DNA of 64,000 nucleotides, taken from the NCBI RefSeq assembly GCF_000744935.1, contig NZ_JQMW01000013.1:62001-126000 (forward strand), in the 5' to 3' direction. A program made the position numbers and the translations under genes. The stretch is from Clostridium sp. KNHs214 (lineage in GTDB: Bacteria; Bacillota; Clostridia; Clostridiales; Clostridiaceae). Numbering within the stretch: the first letter of the stretch is position 1; every line of letters starts with the position of its first letter. Positions 1-7,814 of the stretch are shown piece after piece. A model generated the notes under the pieces. The model was not told where the DNA came from. It made no database searches and saw only the letters and a program-made list of their open reading frames with translations.

Positions 1-22
1 CTAAAGTATTTTTAGCCACATT

Positions 23-1060
23 CTATTTAGTTAAATATAAGTATACTAATTTAATTGTATTTTCAAAAGCTTTATAGTGAGTTCTTTCCATACCATGTGA
101 TGCATGAACTCCAGGTCCAATAAGCGCTCCTCTTATATTATTACCACCATGAAGTGCTGCTCCTACGTCTGAACCATACATAGGGTAAATATCTACTACA
201 TAGTCAAGTTTATTCTCCTTGCTTAATTCAACTAAGCGAGTTACCATGTTGTAGTCATAAGGTCCGCCCGAATCCTTTGCACATATAGAAACATCATATT
301 CTGTACAATTAAGGTCATCACCTATACATCCCATGTCTACAGACATCATTTCTGTTATATCTGATGGTATATTAGATGCACCATGTCCAACTTCTTCATA
401 TACAGAAATAATTATCTTAGTTGTATAATTTGGAGTGATTTTTTCTCTGCTCATCAATTCTAGTAATCCCATTAAACAAGCAACACTACCTTTATCATCT
501 ATAAATCTAGATTTTATAAATCCACTTTCTGTTATTGTAGTTTTAGGATCTATAAATATATAGTCTCCTGCACAGATTCCTAGCTTTTCTACATCTTCTT
601 TAGATTTAACTACCTCATCAATTCTTATTTCCATATTTTCTGGATCACGTTTTTTGGAGCTACTATCAGCAAAAACATGAATAGCTGGGCTTGTACTTAA
701 AAATGTACCATTGTATATTTTGCCCTCTCTAGTTCTAATTTGGCAATATTCACTATCTAACGTAGGAACTATAGGCCCTCCAACTAAAGTGAATTTCAAT
801 GTACCATGAGAAGTAATAGATCTAACCATAGCACCTAAAGTATCCACATGGGCAGATAAACCTATTACTTTATCATTACTCTTACCTGGCACAGTAATAA
901 TTCCACAGCCCTTATTATTAGTTTCAAAGGCATAACCAAATCTTTCTGCTCTTTTTGCAATTGTTTTCATAATATCAAAACAGAAACCACTTGGACTATT
1001 AAACTGAAGCAACTCTTTTGCTGTGTTTAAAACATATTCTTTATTAATTGATAACTCCAT
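23..1060 (-). CDS. M42 family metallopeptidase (glutamyl aminopeptidase / endoglucanase-M type)
   Basis: Cytosolic di-metal aminopeptidase of the M42 family, expected to trim N-terminal residues from peptides. Of 345 residues, the visible metal-site motifs are SAHVDT (His71), DDKGS in the middle, EEVGHGAS with the catalytic glutamate, SVDMG, and a C-terminal HASHG histidine. The length is normal for M42. The open frame extends 25 codons further upstream, but ATG at 1060 has AGGAGGGG six bases before it, and the longer form would run into the preceding gene. It lies 37 bp behind an ADP-ribosylglycohydrolase gene, so the two are probably cotranscribed. The family is clear; the substrate preference cannot be read. 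Confidence 0.9.
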   Translation of the reverse strand: MELSINKEYVLNTAKELLQFNSPSGFCFDIMKTIAKRAERFGYAFETNNKGCGIITVPGKSNDKVIGLSAHVDTLGAMVRSITSHGTLKFTLVGGPIVPTLDSEYCQIRTREGKIYNGTFLSTSPAIHVFADSSSKKRDPENMEIRIDEVVKSKEDVEKLGICAGDYIFIDPKTTITESGFIKSRFIDDKGSVACLMGLLELMSREKITPNYTTKIIISVYEEVGHGASNIPSDITEMMSVDMGCIGDDLNCTEYDVSICAKDSGGPYDYNMVTRLVELSKENKLDYVVDIYPMYGSDVGAALHGGNNIRGALIGPGVHASHGMERTHYKAFENTIKLVYLYLTK

Positions 1061-1097
1061 CCTATTCCCCTCCTGATCTTCATTATTCCAATTGTAA

Positions 1098-1886
1098 TTA
1101 TAACACTTTCCCCCCCTCTGGGATAGCAGATTCATAAAATTTTTTAACTATATTAACCATTTCCTCCGATAACATCCCATATGCTTCACTAATAATATAT
1201 TGTGGAACTTTCTTGTAATAAGCTTCTGCAATGCCTCCTGCTATACAAGCAATGGTATCACTGTCCCCTCCAATTGAAATTGCATTTCTTATAGCATCTT
1301 CATAGTTTTTAGCTTCTAAAAATGCTCTTATGGCCTGTGGCACACTACCTTCACAGGAAACATCGAATGCATACCATTTTCTGATGCTATATAAACTTTC
1401 ATCTAAATCGTACTTAAATGTGTTCTCTATAAATTTTTTTATATCTTCCTTGTCACTTCCTGACTTTGCTAAATATACAGACGCAGCCACAGCTTGGGCT
1501 CCTTTAATACCTTCTACATGATTATGAGTCACTTCTGCACTTTCCTTTGCTTTTAACATAACCTCCTCAAGAGAATTATACATGTATCCTACAGGACTTA
1601 CTCTCATAGCTGAGCCATTCCCCCAGCTATTATATGGCTTTGTATCTTCCGAAAATGCCCATCTGTAAAAATTCCCTCCAAAACCTGCATCAGGATACTT
1701 CCTAAACCATTCTTTATAACTTTTAGTAAAAGTTTTATTATTAATTATGGAATCCATAGTTGCAATTGTCAATACCGTATCGTCTGTAAACCTTGAACAA
1801 TGATTAAACAATTGAAACTCCTTACTTTTTATATTTTTTCTTTCAAAAACTGAACCTATTATATCCCCTGCTATTGAACCAATCAC
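1098..1886 (-). CDS. ADP-ribosylglycohydrolase family protein
   Basis: Hydrolase of the DraG/ARH family, which removes ADP-ribose from proteins or small molecules using two Mg ions. The family signatures are at both ends: GSIAGDIIGS and FTDDTVLT near the N-terminus and GGDSDTIACIAGGIAEAYY near residue 205. These carry the aspartates that bind Mg. Length (262 aa) is usual. The start is a GTG preceded by a GGGGAGAGGG ribosome site. It is first in a probable two-gene unit with the M42 peptidase. The acceptor of the ADP-ribose it removes is unknown; no ADP-ribosyltransferase gene is adjacent. Confidence 0.88.
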   Translation of the reverse strand: MIGSIAGDIIGSVFERKNIKSKEFQLFNHCSRFTDDTVLTIATMDSIINNKTFTKSYKEWFRKYPDAGFGGNFYRWAFSEDTKPYNSWGNGSAMRVSPVGYMYNSLEEVMLKAKESAEVTHNHVEGIKGAQAVAASVYLAKSGSDKEDIKKFIENTFKYDLDESLYSIRKWYAFDVSCEGSVPQAIRAFLEAKNYEDAIRNAISIGGDSDTIACIAGGIAEAYYKKVPQYIISEAYGMLSEEMVNIVKKFYESAIPEGGKVL

Positions 1887-2072
1887 TTTTACAACCCTCT
1901 CCCCTTATAATATTTATTTTTCTCAAATAGTTTTTCTGATAAACTCCATTGGAATTTACATTTTTCTTTCATTTATATTTATTATAATTGGTACACTGGA
2001 AATTTATTGTCCACATAGCAAGAATAACTGTTAACATTTTGTTAACACTCCAAAATTATTTTCAATTCAAAA

Positions 2073-2095
2073 ATGCACCCTAAAATCGGGTGCAT
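2073..2095 (-). terminator. Intrinsic terminator of the DUF5667-like gene
   Basis: Perfect 8-bp stem (ATGCACCC / GGGTGCAT) with a 7-nt loop just past the stop codon. On the minus strand it is followed by a T run. Confidence 0.85.
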
Positions 2096-2103
2096 CCTTT
2101 TTA

Positions 2104-3195
2104 CTAATTAGATTTATCTTTTTTTTCTTGAGGATTTTCTTTATTTACATTTGATTTATTATTTACATTTTTCTTTGAAGCTTCACTGGATTTGACATTA
2201 TCATTTTTTATCTTATTATCTTGTCCCCTATTGCTATTAACTTTTTTCTCTCCTAATTTACCCTTTTGCGGTTGTGTATTTTTACTATTTTCTCCTTGTT
2301 CAATTTCATTTTTATCTATTTTAATTTGCTCTTTCTTTTGTGATTTATTTTCTTCCTTATTTTTTATTTGGTTTTCTACTTTATTTTCATTTTTCTTATC
2401 TTTTACTTGGTTTTCTACTTTATTTTCACCTTTCTTATCTTTATCTTTTTTAGATACTTTCTTTGCTTTAACTGCTTCTGCTTTTTTTGCAATTGCTTCC
2501 TTTAATTCTTGCTTTTTCAAATCAAGAGCTTCCTCTGCTTTCTTAAGCTCTTCTTCTGCTATTTTTACAGCTTTTTCATCCCCTGAAGCTTGTGCATTTT
2601 CTAATGCAATCTTTGCTTTATTATATACCTCTTTAGCATTGTTAAATTCATGTCTTTTTTCCACCATAAGTCTTACGGCTTCTTTTTTATTTTTTTGCAT
2701 TTCTATTACAGCTTCTATATTTTCTTTAGCCTTTTCTGGCAACTTTTCTTTTACAACTTCCAAAACCTTTATAGAGTTTTCTGTATTTTTAACAATAGCA
2801 TCTTCAACTTTTTCTATTTCATCTTGAGTTTCCTTATTTTCTTCTTCACTAACATTATTTTCATTTTCTTCTTTTAATTCATCTACTGTATCTTGAATAT
2901 CTTCTATAGTATTATTATAATCTTGTAAAGTTTGTTCTACTAACTCACTTTCTTCCTTCTCTCCCATAACTTCTACTTCTCCAAGTCTTTCTTCTGAAAT
3001 ACTTATTAGCTTGTCCGTTTTCTTTTTATCGGAAGTTAATTTTAAACTTATTTTTTCTAATGCCCTATCAGCTTTATAAAACACACTATTTGGAGCTATA
3101 CCTGCCTTATCTTTGAATGATACCGCTCCCTCTGCCTTTGCAACTCCTCCTAAAGCCAGCAAAGCTGAAATTGTTAATATACATATTTTTTTCAT
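2104..3195 (-). CDS. Secreted DUF5667-like protein with lysine/glutamate-rich coiled coil
   Basis: 363-residue exported protein of unknown function. A signal peptide covers residues 1-21 (MKK, then a hydrophobic stretch ending AKA). Residues 30-75 contain a PNSVFYKADRALEKI-like segment typical of DUF5667 proteins, in which a PGSxFY stretch precedes helices. Residues 75-235 are charged heptad-like helices (predicted coiled coil). Residues 240-363 are Lys/Asn/Glu/Gln low complexity with imperfect repeats around KDKKGENKVENQ. Ribosome site is GAGGGGAAAAAC before ATG. It is divergent from sigI-rsgI, whose RsgI also ends in an Asn/Lys-rich tail, so it could be a target of that sigma factor; this is inference. 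It has its own terminator. Confidence 0.7.
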   Translation of the reverse strand: MKKICILTISALLALGGVAKAEGAVSFKDKAGIAPNSVFYKADRALEKISLKLTSDKKKTDKLISISEERLGEVEVMGEKEESELVEQTLQDYNNTIEDIQDTVDELKEENENNVSEEENKETQDEIEKVEDAIVKNTENSIKVLEVVKEKLPEKAKENIEAVIEMQKNKKEAVRLMVEKRHEFNNAKEVYNKAKIALENAQASGDEKAVKIAEEELKKAEEALDLKKQELKEAIAKKAEAVKAKKVSKKDKDKKGENKVENQVKDKKNENKVENQIKNKEENKSQKKEQIKIDKNEIEQGENSKNTQPQKGKLGEKKVNSNRGQDNKIKNDNVKSSEASKKNVNNKSNVNKENPQEKKDKSN

Positions 3196-3356
3196 GTTTT
3201 TCCCCTCCTCATATGAAAATTTATCTTAATCATATCCTACAATTGTTTTTACGATTAAAAATATTTTTTTAAAGGGGTATAGTACCACTTAAAAATTTTA
3301 TGGTTAATTCGTATATAATAATGTATACTATTTTCTATGATTCGAGGTGATTTTAT
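3196..3356. promoter_or_regulatory. Divergent control region between the DUF5667-like gene and sigI
   Basis: Gap of 161 bp between divergent starts. On the plus strand a TATAAT box at 3314-3319 suits sigI, with a poor -35. On the minus strand an ACCCC element (3278-3274) lies 20 nt before CGTAA (3253-3249). This is loosely like the split elements of SigI-type promoters. Both assignments are by eye only. Confidence 0.35.
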
Positions 3357-4040
3357 ATGGAGCTGGATTTCTTAAAAAAAGAAAATAGGGATAACTTTAT
3401 AAAGGAAAGTATGAATTTTATATATAAAACAACAAATAGAATCTGTAAAAGAAGTTTAGATAATAAAAATGATGATGAAATAAGTATAGCTCTTATAGCT
3501 TTTAATAAAGCTTGCGATACTTATAATCACAAAAAAGGAAGTTTTTTTAACTACGCTTCTATAATAATAAAAAATTCGTTAATAGATTTTTTTAAAAAAT
3601 CAAGTAAGGTTCCTCTCTTAACATGGAATGACGAGGATACCTTTAAATCTATTGACAATGATATATCTATAAATAATTTTAACATAGCTTCTGAAAATTC
3701 TATAAGAATGGAGGAAATAAAATTACTAAATGATGATTTAAAAAAATATAAATTATCTTTTATGGACATTGCTAAGAATTGCCCCAAACATAAAGACACT
3801 AGGAATAACCTTCTAAACATAGCTTTATCTTGTGTACATGCCCAAACTATAGTTTCTAGTTTGAAAATTAAAAAGCAACTACCAATTAAAGAAATATGCT
3901 TAATTACAAACAGCAAAAGAAAATTAATAGAAACTTGGAGAAAATATCTAATAGCACTAATTATAATACTATCTAGCAATGACTACCCTTATATCAAAGG
4001 ATACCTCAATATTGAAAAGGCAGGTGATAATAATGATTAA
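3357..4040 (+). CDS. sigI: RNA polymerase sigma factor SigI
   Basis: Sigma-I family alternative sigma factor, 227 aa, directing RNA polymerase to stress or cell-surface promoters. The region-2-like segment at residues 40-85 (ALIAFNKACDTYN, then GSFFNYASIIIKNSLIDFF) is characteristic. The C-terminal half (about 150-215) forms the DNA-binding part unique to SigI. Ribosome site GAGGTGA sits 6 nt before ATG. The last codons overlap the start of rsgI by 8 bp, so the sigma factor and its anti-sigma factor are translationally coupled, as is usual for this pair. Confidence 0.88.
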   Translation: MELDFLKKENRDNFIKESMNFIYKTTNRICKRSLDNKNDDEISIALIAFNKACDTYNHKKGSFFNYASIIIKNSLIDFFKKSSKVPLLTWNDEDTFKSIDNDISINNFNIASENSIRMEEIKLLNDDLKKYKLSFMDIAKNCPKHKDTRNNLLNIALSCVHAQTIVSSLKIKKQLPIKEICLITNSKRKLIETWRKYLIALIIILSSNDYPYIKGYLNIEKAGDNND

Positions 4041-4977
4041 AAGAGGAATAGTAATGGAACTTAATAAAGATAAAATTGGAGTCTTAACCCCTGGTGGAGA
4101 ATTTGTTTATGTAAAAAATTCAAATCCTTCTCCTTCTATTGGAGAAATATATGAATCAGAAGAATTTATTAAAAAATCCTCCATTTACAAAAGCACAAAA
4201 AAACTTTCTATAATTGCAGCCTCCTTGCTTATTATATTTCTATGTACAGCATTTTTTAGATTTTACAACACCTCTGCTTATGCAGTAACTATAGACATAA
4301 ATCCATCCATTAAATTAGAAGCGAATATATGGAACAAAATAATCAAAATTACAGCTTTAAACGATGATGGCATCAATGTACTAAACAATTTAAAGTTAAA
4401 AAATAAAAACTTAGAACAGGGAATTCAGCTAATACTTAATGAAGCCCAAAGTGAAAATTATATAAATGATAATTACAGAAGTGGCACTAAATCTATAAAT
4501 TTAAGCTTTAAAGGTGATACAGCAAAATTAAACCTTAGTAATATAGAAAATGAACTTAAAAATTTAAAAGTAAACTATAATATCGAAACTTCAAAAGGCA
4601 ATAAAACTAATTCTAAGAAACATAAAACACTTAATGGTGACATAAAAAATAATAATTCTAATGATATTAACTCCAAAGATATAAATTCTAAAAATAAAAC
4701 AAACAAAGGAGTTAATAACTCCAAGATTGAAAACAATAATTCTAACAAAAAAACTAACAATTCATTCAATGAAAATAAAAGTAATTCACCAACAAAGAAG
4801 ATTCAAAATGACACGAATTCTAGAGGAAAAAATAATAGCAATAACGGTAATAAAAACTTAACGAATAGGAAAAATAATAAAATTCCACTTAAAAACACAA
4901 AGCCAAATCCTTCTCAAAACAAAAATGAAAATAAAAACAACACAAAAAAAGATAATAAAGAAACTGAAAACCCTTAA
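4033..4977 (+). CDS. rsgI: RsgI-type transmembrane anti-sigma-I factor with Asn-rich outer domain
   Basis: Membrane anti-sigma factor (314 aa) expected to hold SigI at the membrane. The N-terminal RsgI domain (residues 1-55, starting MIKRGIVMELNKDKIGVLTP) is cytoplasmic. One transmembrane helix spans about 58-78. The first outer segment contains TIDINPSIKLE; the Asn90-Pro91 bond matches the site reported to self-cleave in RsgI homologues. From about residue 185 to the end the protein is Asn/Lys/Ser low complexity with no recognisable carbohydrate-binding module. ATG at 4033 was chosen over the earlier in-frame ATG because AGGTG precedes it and the RsgI domain starts there. Confidence 0.85.
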   Translation: MIKRGIVMELNKDKIGVLTPGGEFVYVKNSNPSPSIGEIYESEEFIKKSSIYKSTKKLSIIAASLLIIFLCTAFFRFYNTSAYAVTIDINPSIKLEANIWNKIIKITALNDDGINVLNNLKLKNKNLEQGIQLILNEAQSENYINDNYRSGTKSINLSFKGDTAKLNLSNIENELKNLKVNYNIETSKGNKTNSKKHKTLNGDIKNNNSNDINSKDINSKNKTNKGVNNSKIENNNSNKKTNNSFNENKSNSPTKKIQNDTNSRGKNNSNNGNKNLTNRKNNKIPLKNTKPNPSQNKNENKNNTKKDNKETENP

Positions 4978-4995
4978 AAGGTAACTTCAGTAAGA

Positions 4996-5031
4996 AAAAT
5001 CACACTTTAAGTCCATAAAAAGTGTGATTTT
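4996..5031. terminator. Bidirectional terminator between rsgI and signal peptidase gene
   Basis: A 13-bp stem (AAAATCACACTTT with its complement) around a 10-nt loop between two convergent genes. T runs are stronger on the minus side. Confidence 0.75.
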
Positions 5032-5101
5032 GGGTTTCATTCCTATACTAATAGGATACGTATAATATAAAAAGTTCATGGACGATGCGAGGAAAAATAT
5101 A

Positions 5102-5620
5102 CTATTTTAATTTATTTACATCCAACTTCCAAATATTCACCCTATAAATAGCATGTCCTTTTATATTGCATATAGAAATAGTTCCTATATTTCTACTATC
5201 TTCACTATTTCCTCTATTATCCCCTAGTACGAACACTTCTCCCTTGGGTACTTTTACCTTCATTTCTGGTTCAGTTATAGTATTATTAGATAAGTAATTT
5301 TCCTCCAATTCATTATTATTAACATAAACCTTTCCTTTTGATATTTCCACTACATCTCCTGGAAGCCCTATAATCCTTTTAATATAAAATACTCTTTCAT
5401 CTTCATGAGGCTTAAATATAATTACTTGACCTCTTTTATAATCCTTAGTAAACTTACTTATTTTTTCAACTATAACTCTATCACTGTCATTTTTAATATT
5501 TAATGTAGGCTGCATAGATACTCCCTGTACCTCATTTATTCCTATTACACAGGTTTGAATTAATATTGCAAATAAAAATATAACCCCAAATTGTAATAAA
5601 TCCTTAAATTTTTGTTTCAC
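5102..5620 (-). CDS. lepB: Signal peptidase I (SipS/LepB type)
   Basis: Membrane serine protease that removes signal peptides from secreted proteins. It has 172 residues with one N-terminal membrane anchor (9-28). The Ser nucleophile lies in GVSMQPTL (Ser35) and the general-base Lys in YIKRIIGLPGD (Lys81). The box GDNRGNSEDSR follows near residue 130. The size fits the small Gram-positive type. The only plausible start is GTG at 5620, because stops TAA, TGA and TAA lie directly upstream in frame. No good ribosome site precedes it, which is odd. It stands alone, facing rsgI. Confidence 0.9.
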   Translation of the reverse strand: MKQKFKDLLQFGVIFLFAILIQTCVIGINEVQGVSMQPTLNIKNDSDRVIVEKISKFTKDYKRGQVIIFKPHEDERVFYIKRIIGLPGDVVEISKGKVYVNNNELEENYLSNNTITEPEMKVKVPKGEVFVLGDNRGNSEDSRNIGTISICNIKGHAIYRVNIWKLDVNKLK

Positions 5621-5630
5621 GATTTATCAT

Positions 5631-5667
5631 TAGTGAGAAAGTATACTATAAGTATCTACTCTCACTA
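5631..5667. repeat. Inverted repeat upstream of the signal peptidase gene
   Basis: TAGTGAGA (5631-5638) and TCTCACTA (5660-5667) are perfect inverted copies flanking a second small palindrome around GTATACTATAAGTA. It begins only 10 bp before the GTG start, so it could form a hairpin in the leader or serve as an operator. The function is unknown. Confidence 0.45.
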
Positions 5668-5773
5668 AATCTACCCTCCTTTCATTTTATACACTTTTCA
5701 ACGTCTATGAGTTGTTAAATACTTTTATAAGAACATTATAACATGAATATCTATCCTTTATTTATCTTCAATC

Positions 5774-6019
5774 CTAATCCTTTTTTTTGAACGATATATG
5801 AATGTACATTTTTTTAAGCATACCAATATGGAACTTTGATAAATCTAATATTCCTATAAGTATATGAGGAATTTCTACATCCCATTCAATATTATCTAAC
5901 CAACAAGGGAAATCACATCCTGGATTTTCAGTATGAAAATAAAGAGCATCATCAACACCCTCATCTCCACCCAAATATATCCACGTTTGAAAATCTCTTT
6001 TATTTTCTTTACTAGACAT
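5774..6019 (-). CDS. Hypothetical small protein
   Basis: 81 residues with an acidic N-terminal half (GGDEGVDDALYFHTENPGCD), a WLDNIEWDVEIP stretch and a basic C-terminus ending FKKKD. No family recognised. No convincing ribosome site precedes the ATG. It may be a remnant of a longer gene or a true small cytosolic protein. It lies alone between the signal peptidase gene and a palindromic repeat. Confidence 0.45.
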   Translation of the reverse strand: MSSKENKRDFQTWIYLGGDEGVDDALYFHTENPGCDFPCWLDNIEWDVEIPHILIGILDLSKFHIGMLKKMYIHISFKKKD

Positions 6020-6137
6020 TATTCACTATATATTGAAAAAGGCTCTCCTATAAAATATTATATATTCTATCTCCTTGCTTATTCCCCGATAAAGCTTTTT
6101 AAACTTTAAACTTTGTTTATTATATTTTTTATTTAAT

Positions 6138-6447
6138 CAAAGATTTTTCGTAGCATAGCGAAGGAAAATCATCCTTTAGTAGGCTTCTCCTCTCAAACCA
6201 CATACATATTAAACTAAAAATCTGATTTTAATGTAGTAATAGATGTAGATTGGGGGACTATTGAACTAGCCTTAGAACTTCTTATGCCTCACAGTTAAAG
6301 ACCCGTTAAGAAGCTTTCATGTTTGAGCGCCGTCAGAAGCGAGTTTAAAAGCTTTAGGGGCTTTAACTGTGAGGCATTTAGAAGTCCTTGGCGTATTGTG
6401 AACAGTCCCAAATTACACATTTATTACGGAATTAAAATCAGATTTTT
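6138..6447. repeat. Palindromic repeat family 1, copy A
   Basis: About 310 bp, non-coding. Two arms of about 100 bp begin and end AAAAATCTGATTTTAA / TTAAAATCAGATTTTT and are imperfect inverted copies around a GTTAAGAAGCTTTCATG centre. A 78-bp outer flank with AGTAGGCTTCTCCTCTC lies at its low-coordinate side. Copy B at 38476-38786 is in the opposite orientation and a fragment is at 43411-43479. It follows hbd and could also end hbd transcripts. It encodes no transposase and looks like a MITE or a mobile structured RNA. Confidence 0.8.
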
Positions 6448-6474
6448 CTTATTAAACTTACGTCATAACTTTTT

Positions 6475-7320
6475 TTATTTAGAGTAGTCGTAAAATCCTT
6501 TTGATGTTTTTCTTCCAAGTAAGCCAGCTCTAACATATTTTCTAAGTAATGAATGAGCTCTGTATTTAGTGTCTCCTGTCTCATTATATAGAACATCCAT
6601 TATAGCAAGACATACATCAAGTCCTATAAGATCCCCTAATGCTAGAGGTCCCATTGGATGGTTTGCGCCATATTTCATAGCCTTGTCTATATCTTCAACT
6701 GAAGCTACGCCTTCAGCGTATATACCTATAGCTTCATTAATCATTGGTATAAGTATTCTATTTACCACAAATCCCGGAGCTTCCGCCACTTCTACAGGTT
6801 CCTTGCCTATATTTATAGCTAATTCTTTAATTTTTTCAAAGGTCTCTTGGGATGTAGTCATTCCCCTTATTACTTCTACTAATTTCATAATAGGAGCTGG
6901 ATTAAAGAAGTGCATTCCTATTACTTTATCTGGTCTTTTTGTAGCTGAAGCTATCTCTGTTATGGAAAGTGATGAAGTATTGGAAGCTAGTATTGCATCT
7001 TCTTTACATATTCCATCTAATTCAGCAAATATTTTTTTCTTTATTTCCATATTTTCTATAGCTGCTTCTACCACTAAATCACAATCTTCTGCTAGATTTA
7101 AATCAGTAGTTCCTGAAATTCTTGTAAGTATTTCTTCCTTAGATGACTCATCCATTTTTCCCTTTTGAACTAATTTAGAAAGGTTTTTATTTATGTTTTG
7201 CAATCCTCTATCAACAAATTCATCCTTTATATCTCTTACTAAAACCTCATGACCATTCATGGCAAAAGCCTGCACTATTCCTGAACCCATAGTTCCAGCA
7301 CCAAGTACACATATTTTCAT
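6475..7320 (-). CDS. hbd: 3-hydroxybutyryl-CoA dehydrogenase
   Basis: Reduces acetoacetyl-CoA to 3-hydroxybutyryl-CoA in the clostridial butyrate pathway. 281 aa, full length. The N-terminal Rossmann motif [13 protein letters not shown] (residues 7-19) binds NAD(P)[13 protein letters not shown] and the catalytic histidine in [16 protein letters not shown] follow near residue 140, and the C-terminal domain ends in [11 protein letters not shown]. Ribosome site AAAGGAGGG. In many clostridia hbd directly follows etfA; here 494 bp with a nested palindromic repeat separates them, so hbd may depend on read-through or its own promoter. No thiolase gene is in the window. Confidence 0.96.
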   Translation of the reverse strand: MKICVLGAGTMGSGIVQAFAMNGHEVLVRDIKDEFVDRGLQNINKNLSKLVQKGKMDESSKEEILTRISGTTDLNLAEDCDLVVEAAIENMEIKKKIFAELDGICKEDAILASNTSSLSITEIASATKRPDKVIGMHFFNPAPIMKLVEVIRGMTTSQETFEKIKELAINIGKEPVEVAEAPGFVVNRILIPMINEAIGIYAEGVASVEDIDKAMKYGANHPMGPLALGDLIGLDVCLAIMDVLYNETGDTKYRAHSLLRKYVRAGLLGRKTSKGFYDYSK

Positions 7321-7371
7321 ATTTTACGCCCTCCTTTAATATTAAAACCCCAAAATAATTTTTATTATATG

Positions 7372-7681
7372 ATTATCCCACAATAAGTATTACATTGCTT
7401 GAATTATGAAATTTCTCTGGAATGACTTGCATAAGAAGCGAAGGAACTATTTAAATTTAATTTTAGAAATTCTTCTTTTAGACAGATAAAATTATCGTAA
7501 GCCTGGCAAGGACGCCAGGCTAGCGAACCTGAGGCAGGACGCTGAATGTGAGCGTTAGATAATTTTATATGGCTAAAAGATTAGAATTTCTTAAATTAAA
7601 TTTATTGTTCCTAGCTCTTATGCAAGTCATGGAGGAGAAATTTCATAATTCCATTACATTCTACCTTATTGTGGGTTAATC
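7372..7681. repeat. Palindromic repeat family 2, copy A, carrying a nested insert
   Basis: The outer ends are inverted copies (GATTATCCCACAATAAG-like at left, CTTATTGTGGGTTAATC-like at right). The inner arms share GAATTATGAAATTTCTCTGG and its complement. Copy B (50888-51053) has the same arms but lacks the 144 bp at 7461-7604. It fills the etfA-hbd gap. Non-coding, MITE-like. Confidence 0.82.
7461..7604. mobile_element. Nested MITE-like insertion inside repeat family 2
   Basis: 144 bp present in copy A of repeat family 2 and absent from copy B. AAATTTA lies at 7454-7460 and again at 7598-7604, as expected for a 7-bp target duplication. The ends are inverted copies of about 22 bp built on AGAAATTCT and TCTTTTAG. 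The centre is much more GC-rich than its surroundings (GCCTGGCAAGGACGCCAGGC palindrome). It contains no coding sequence. Confidence 0.7.
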
Positions 7682-7814
7682 ATTATATAGAATAATTTGC
7701 TCTAATATTAATACAGCCTTAGAGCAAACTATTCACAATCCATATATAACGAGCTTTCATTACGTCAAATAGCCATTGGATGAAATTTTACATTATTTAA
7801 AATTATCAGTCTTT

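Noticed and set aside
2192-2877. Long plus-strand frames rich in Phe/Ser opposite the lysine-rich protein gene
   Set aside because: Mirror of AAA/GAA-rich codons on the minus strand; no ribosome site or family pattern.
4575-4769. Minus-strand Leu/Glu-rich frame inside rsgI
   Set aside because: Produced by the Asn/Lys low-complexity codons of rsgI; no start context.
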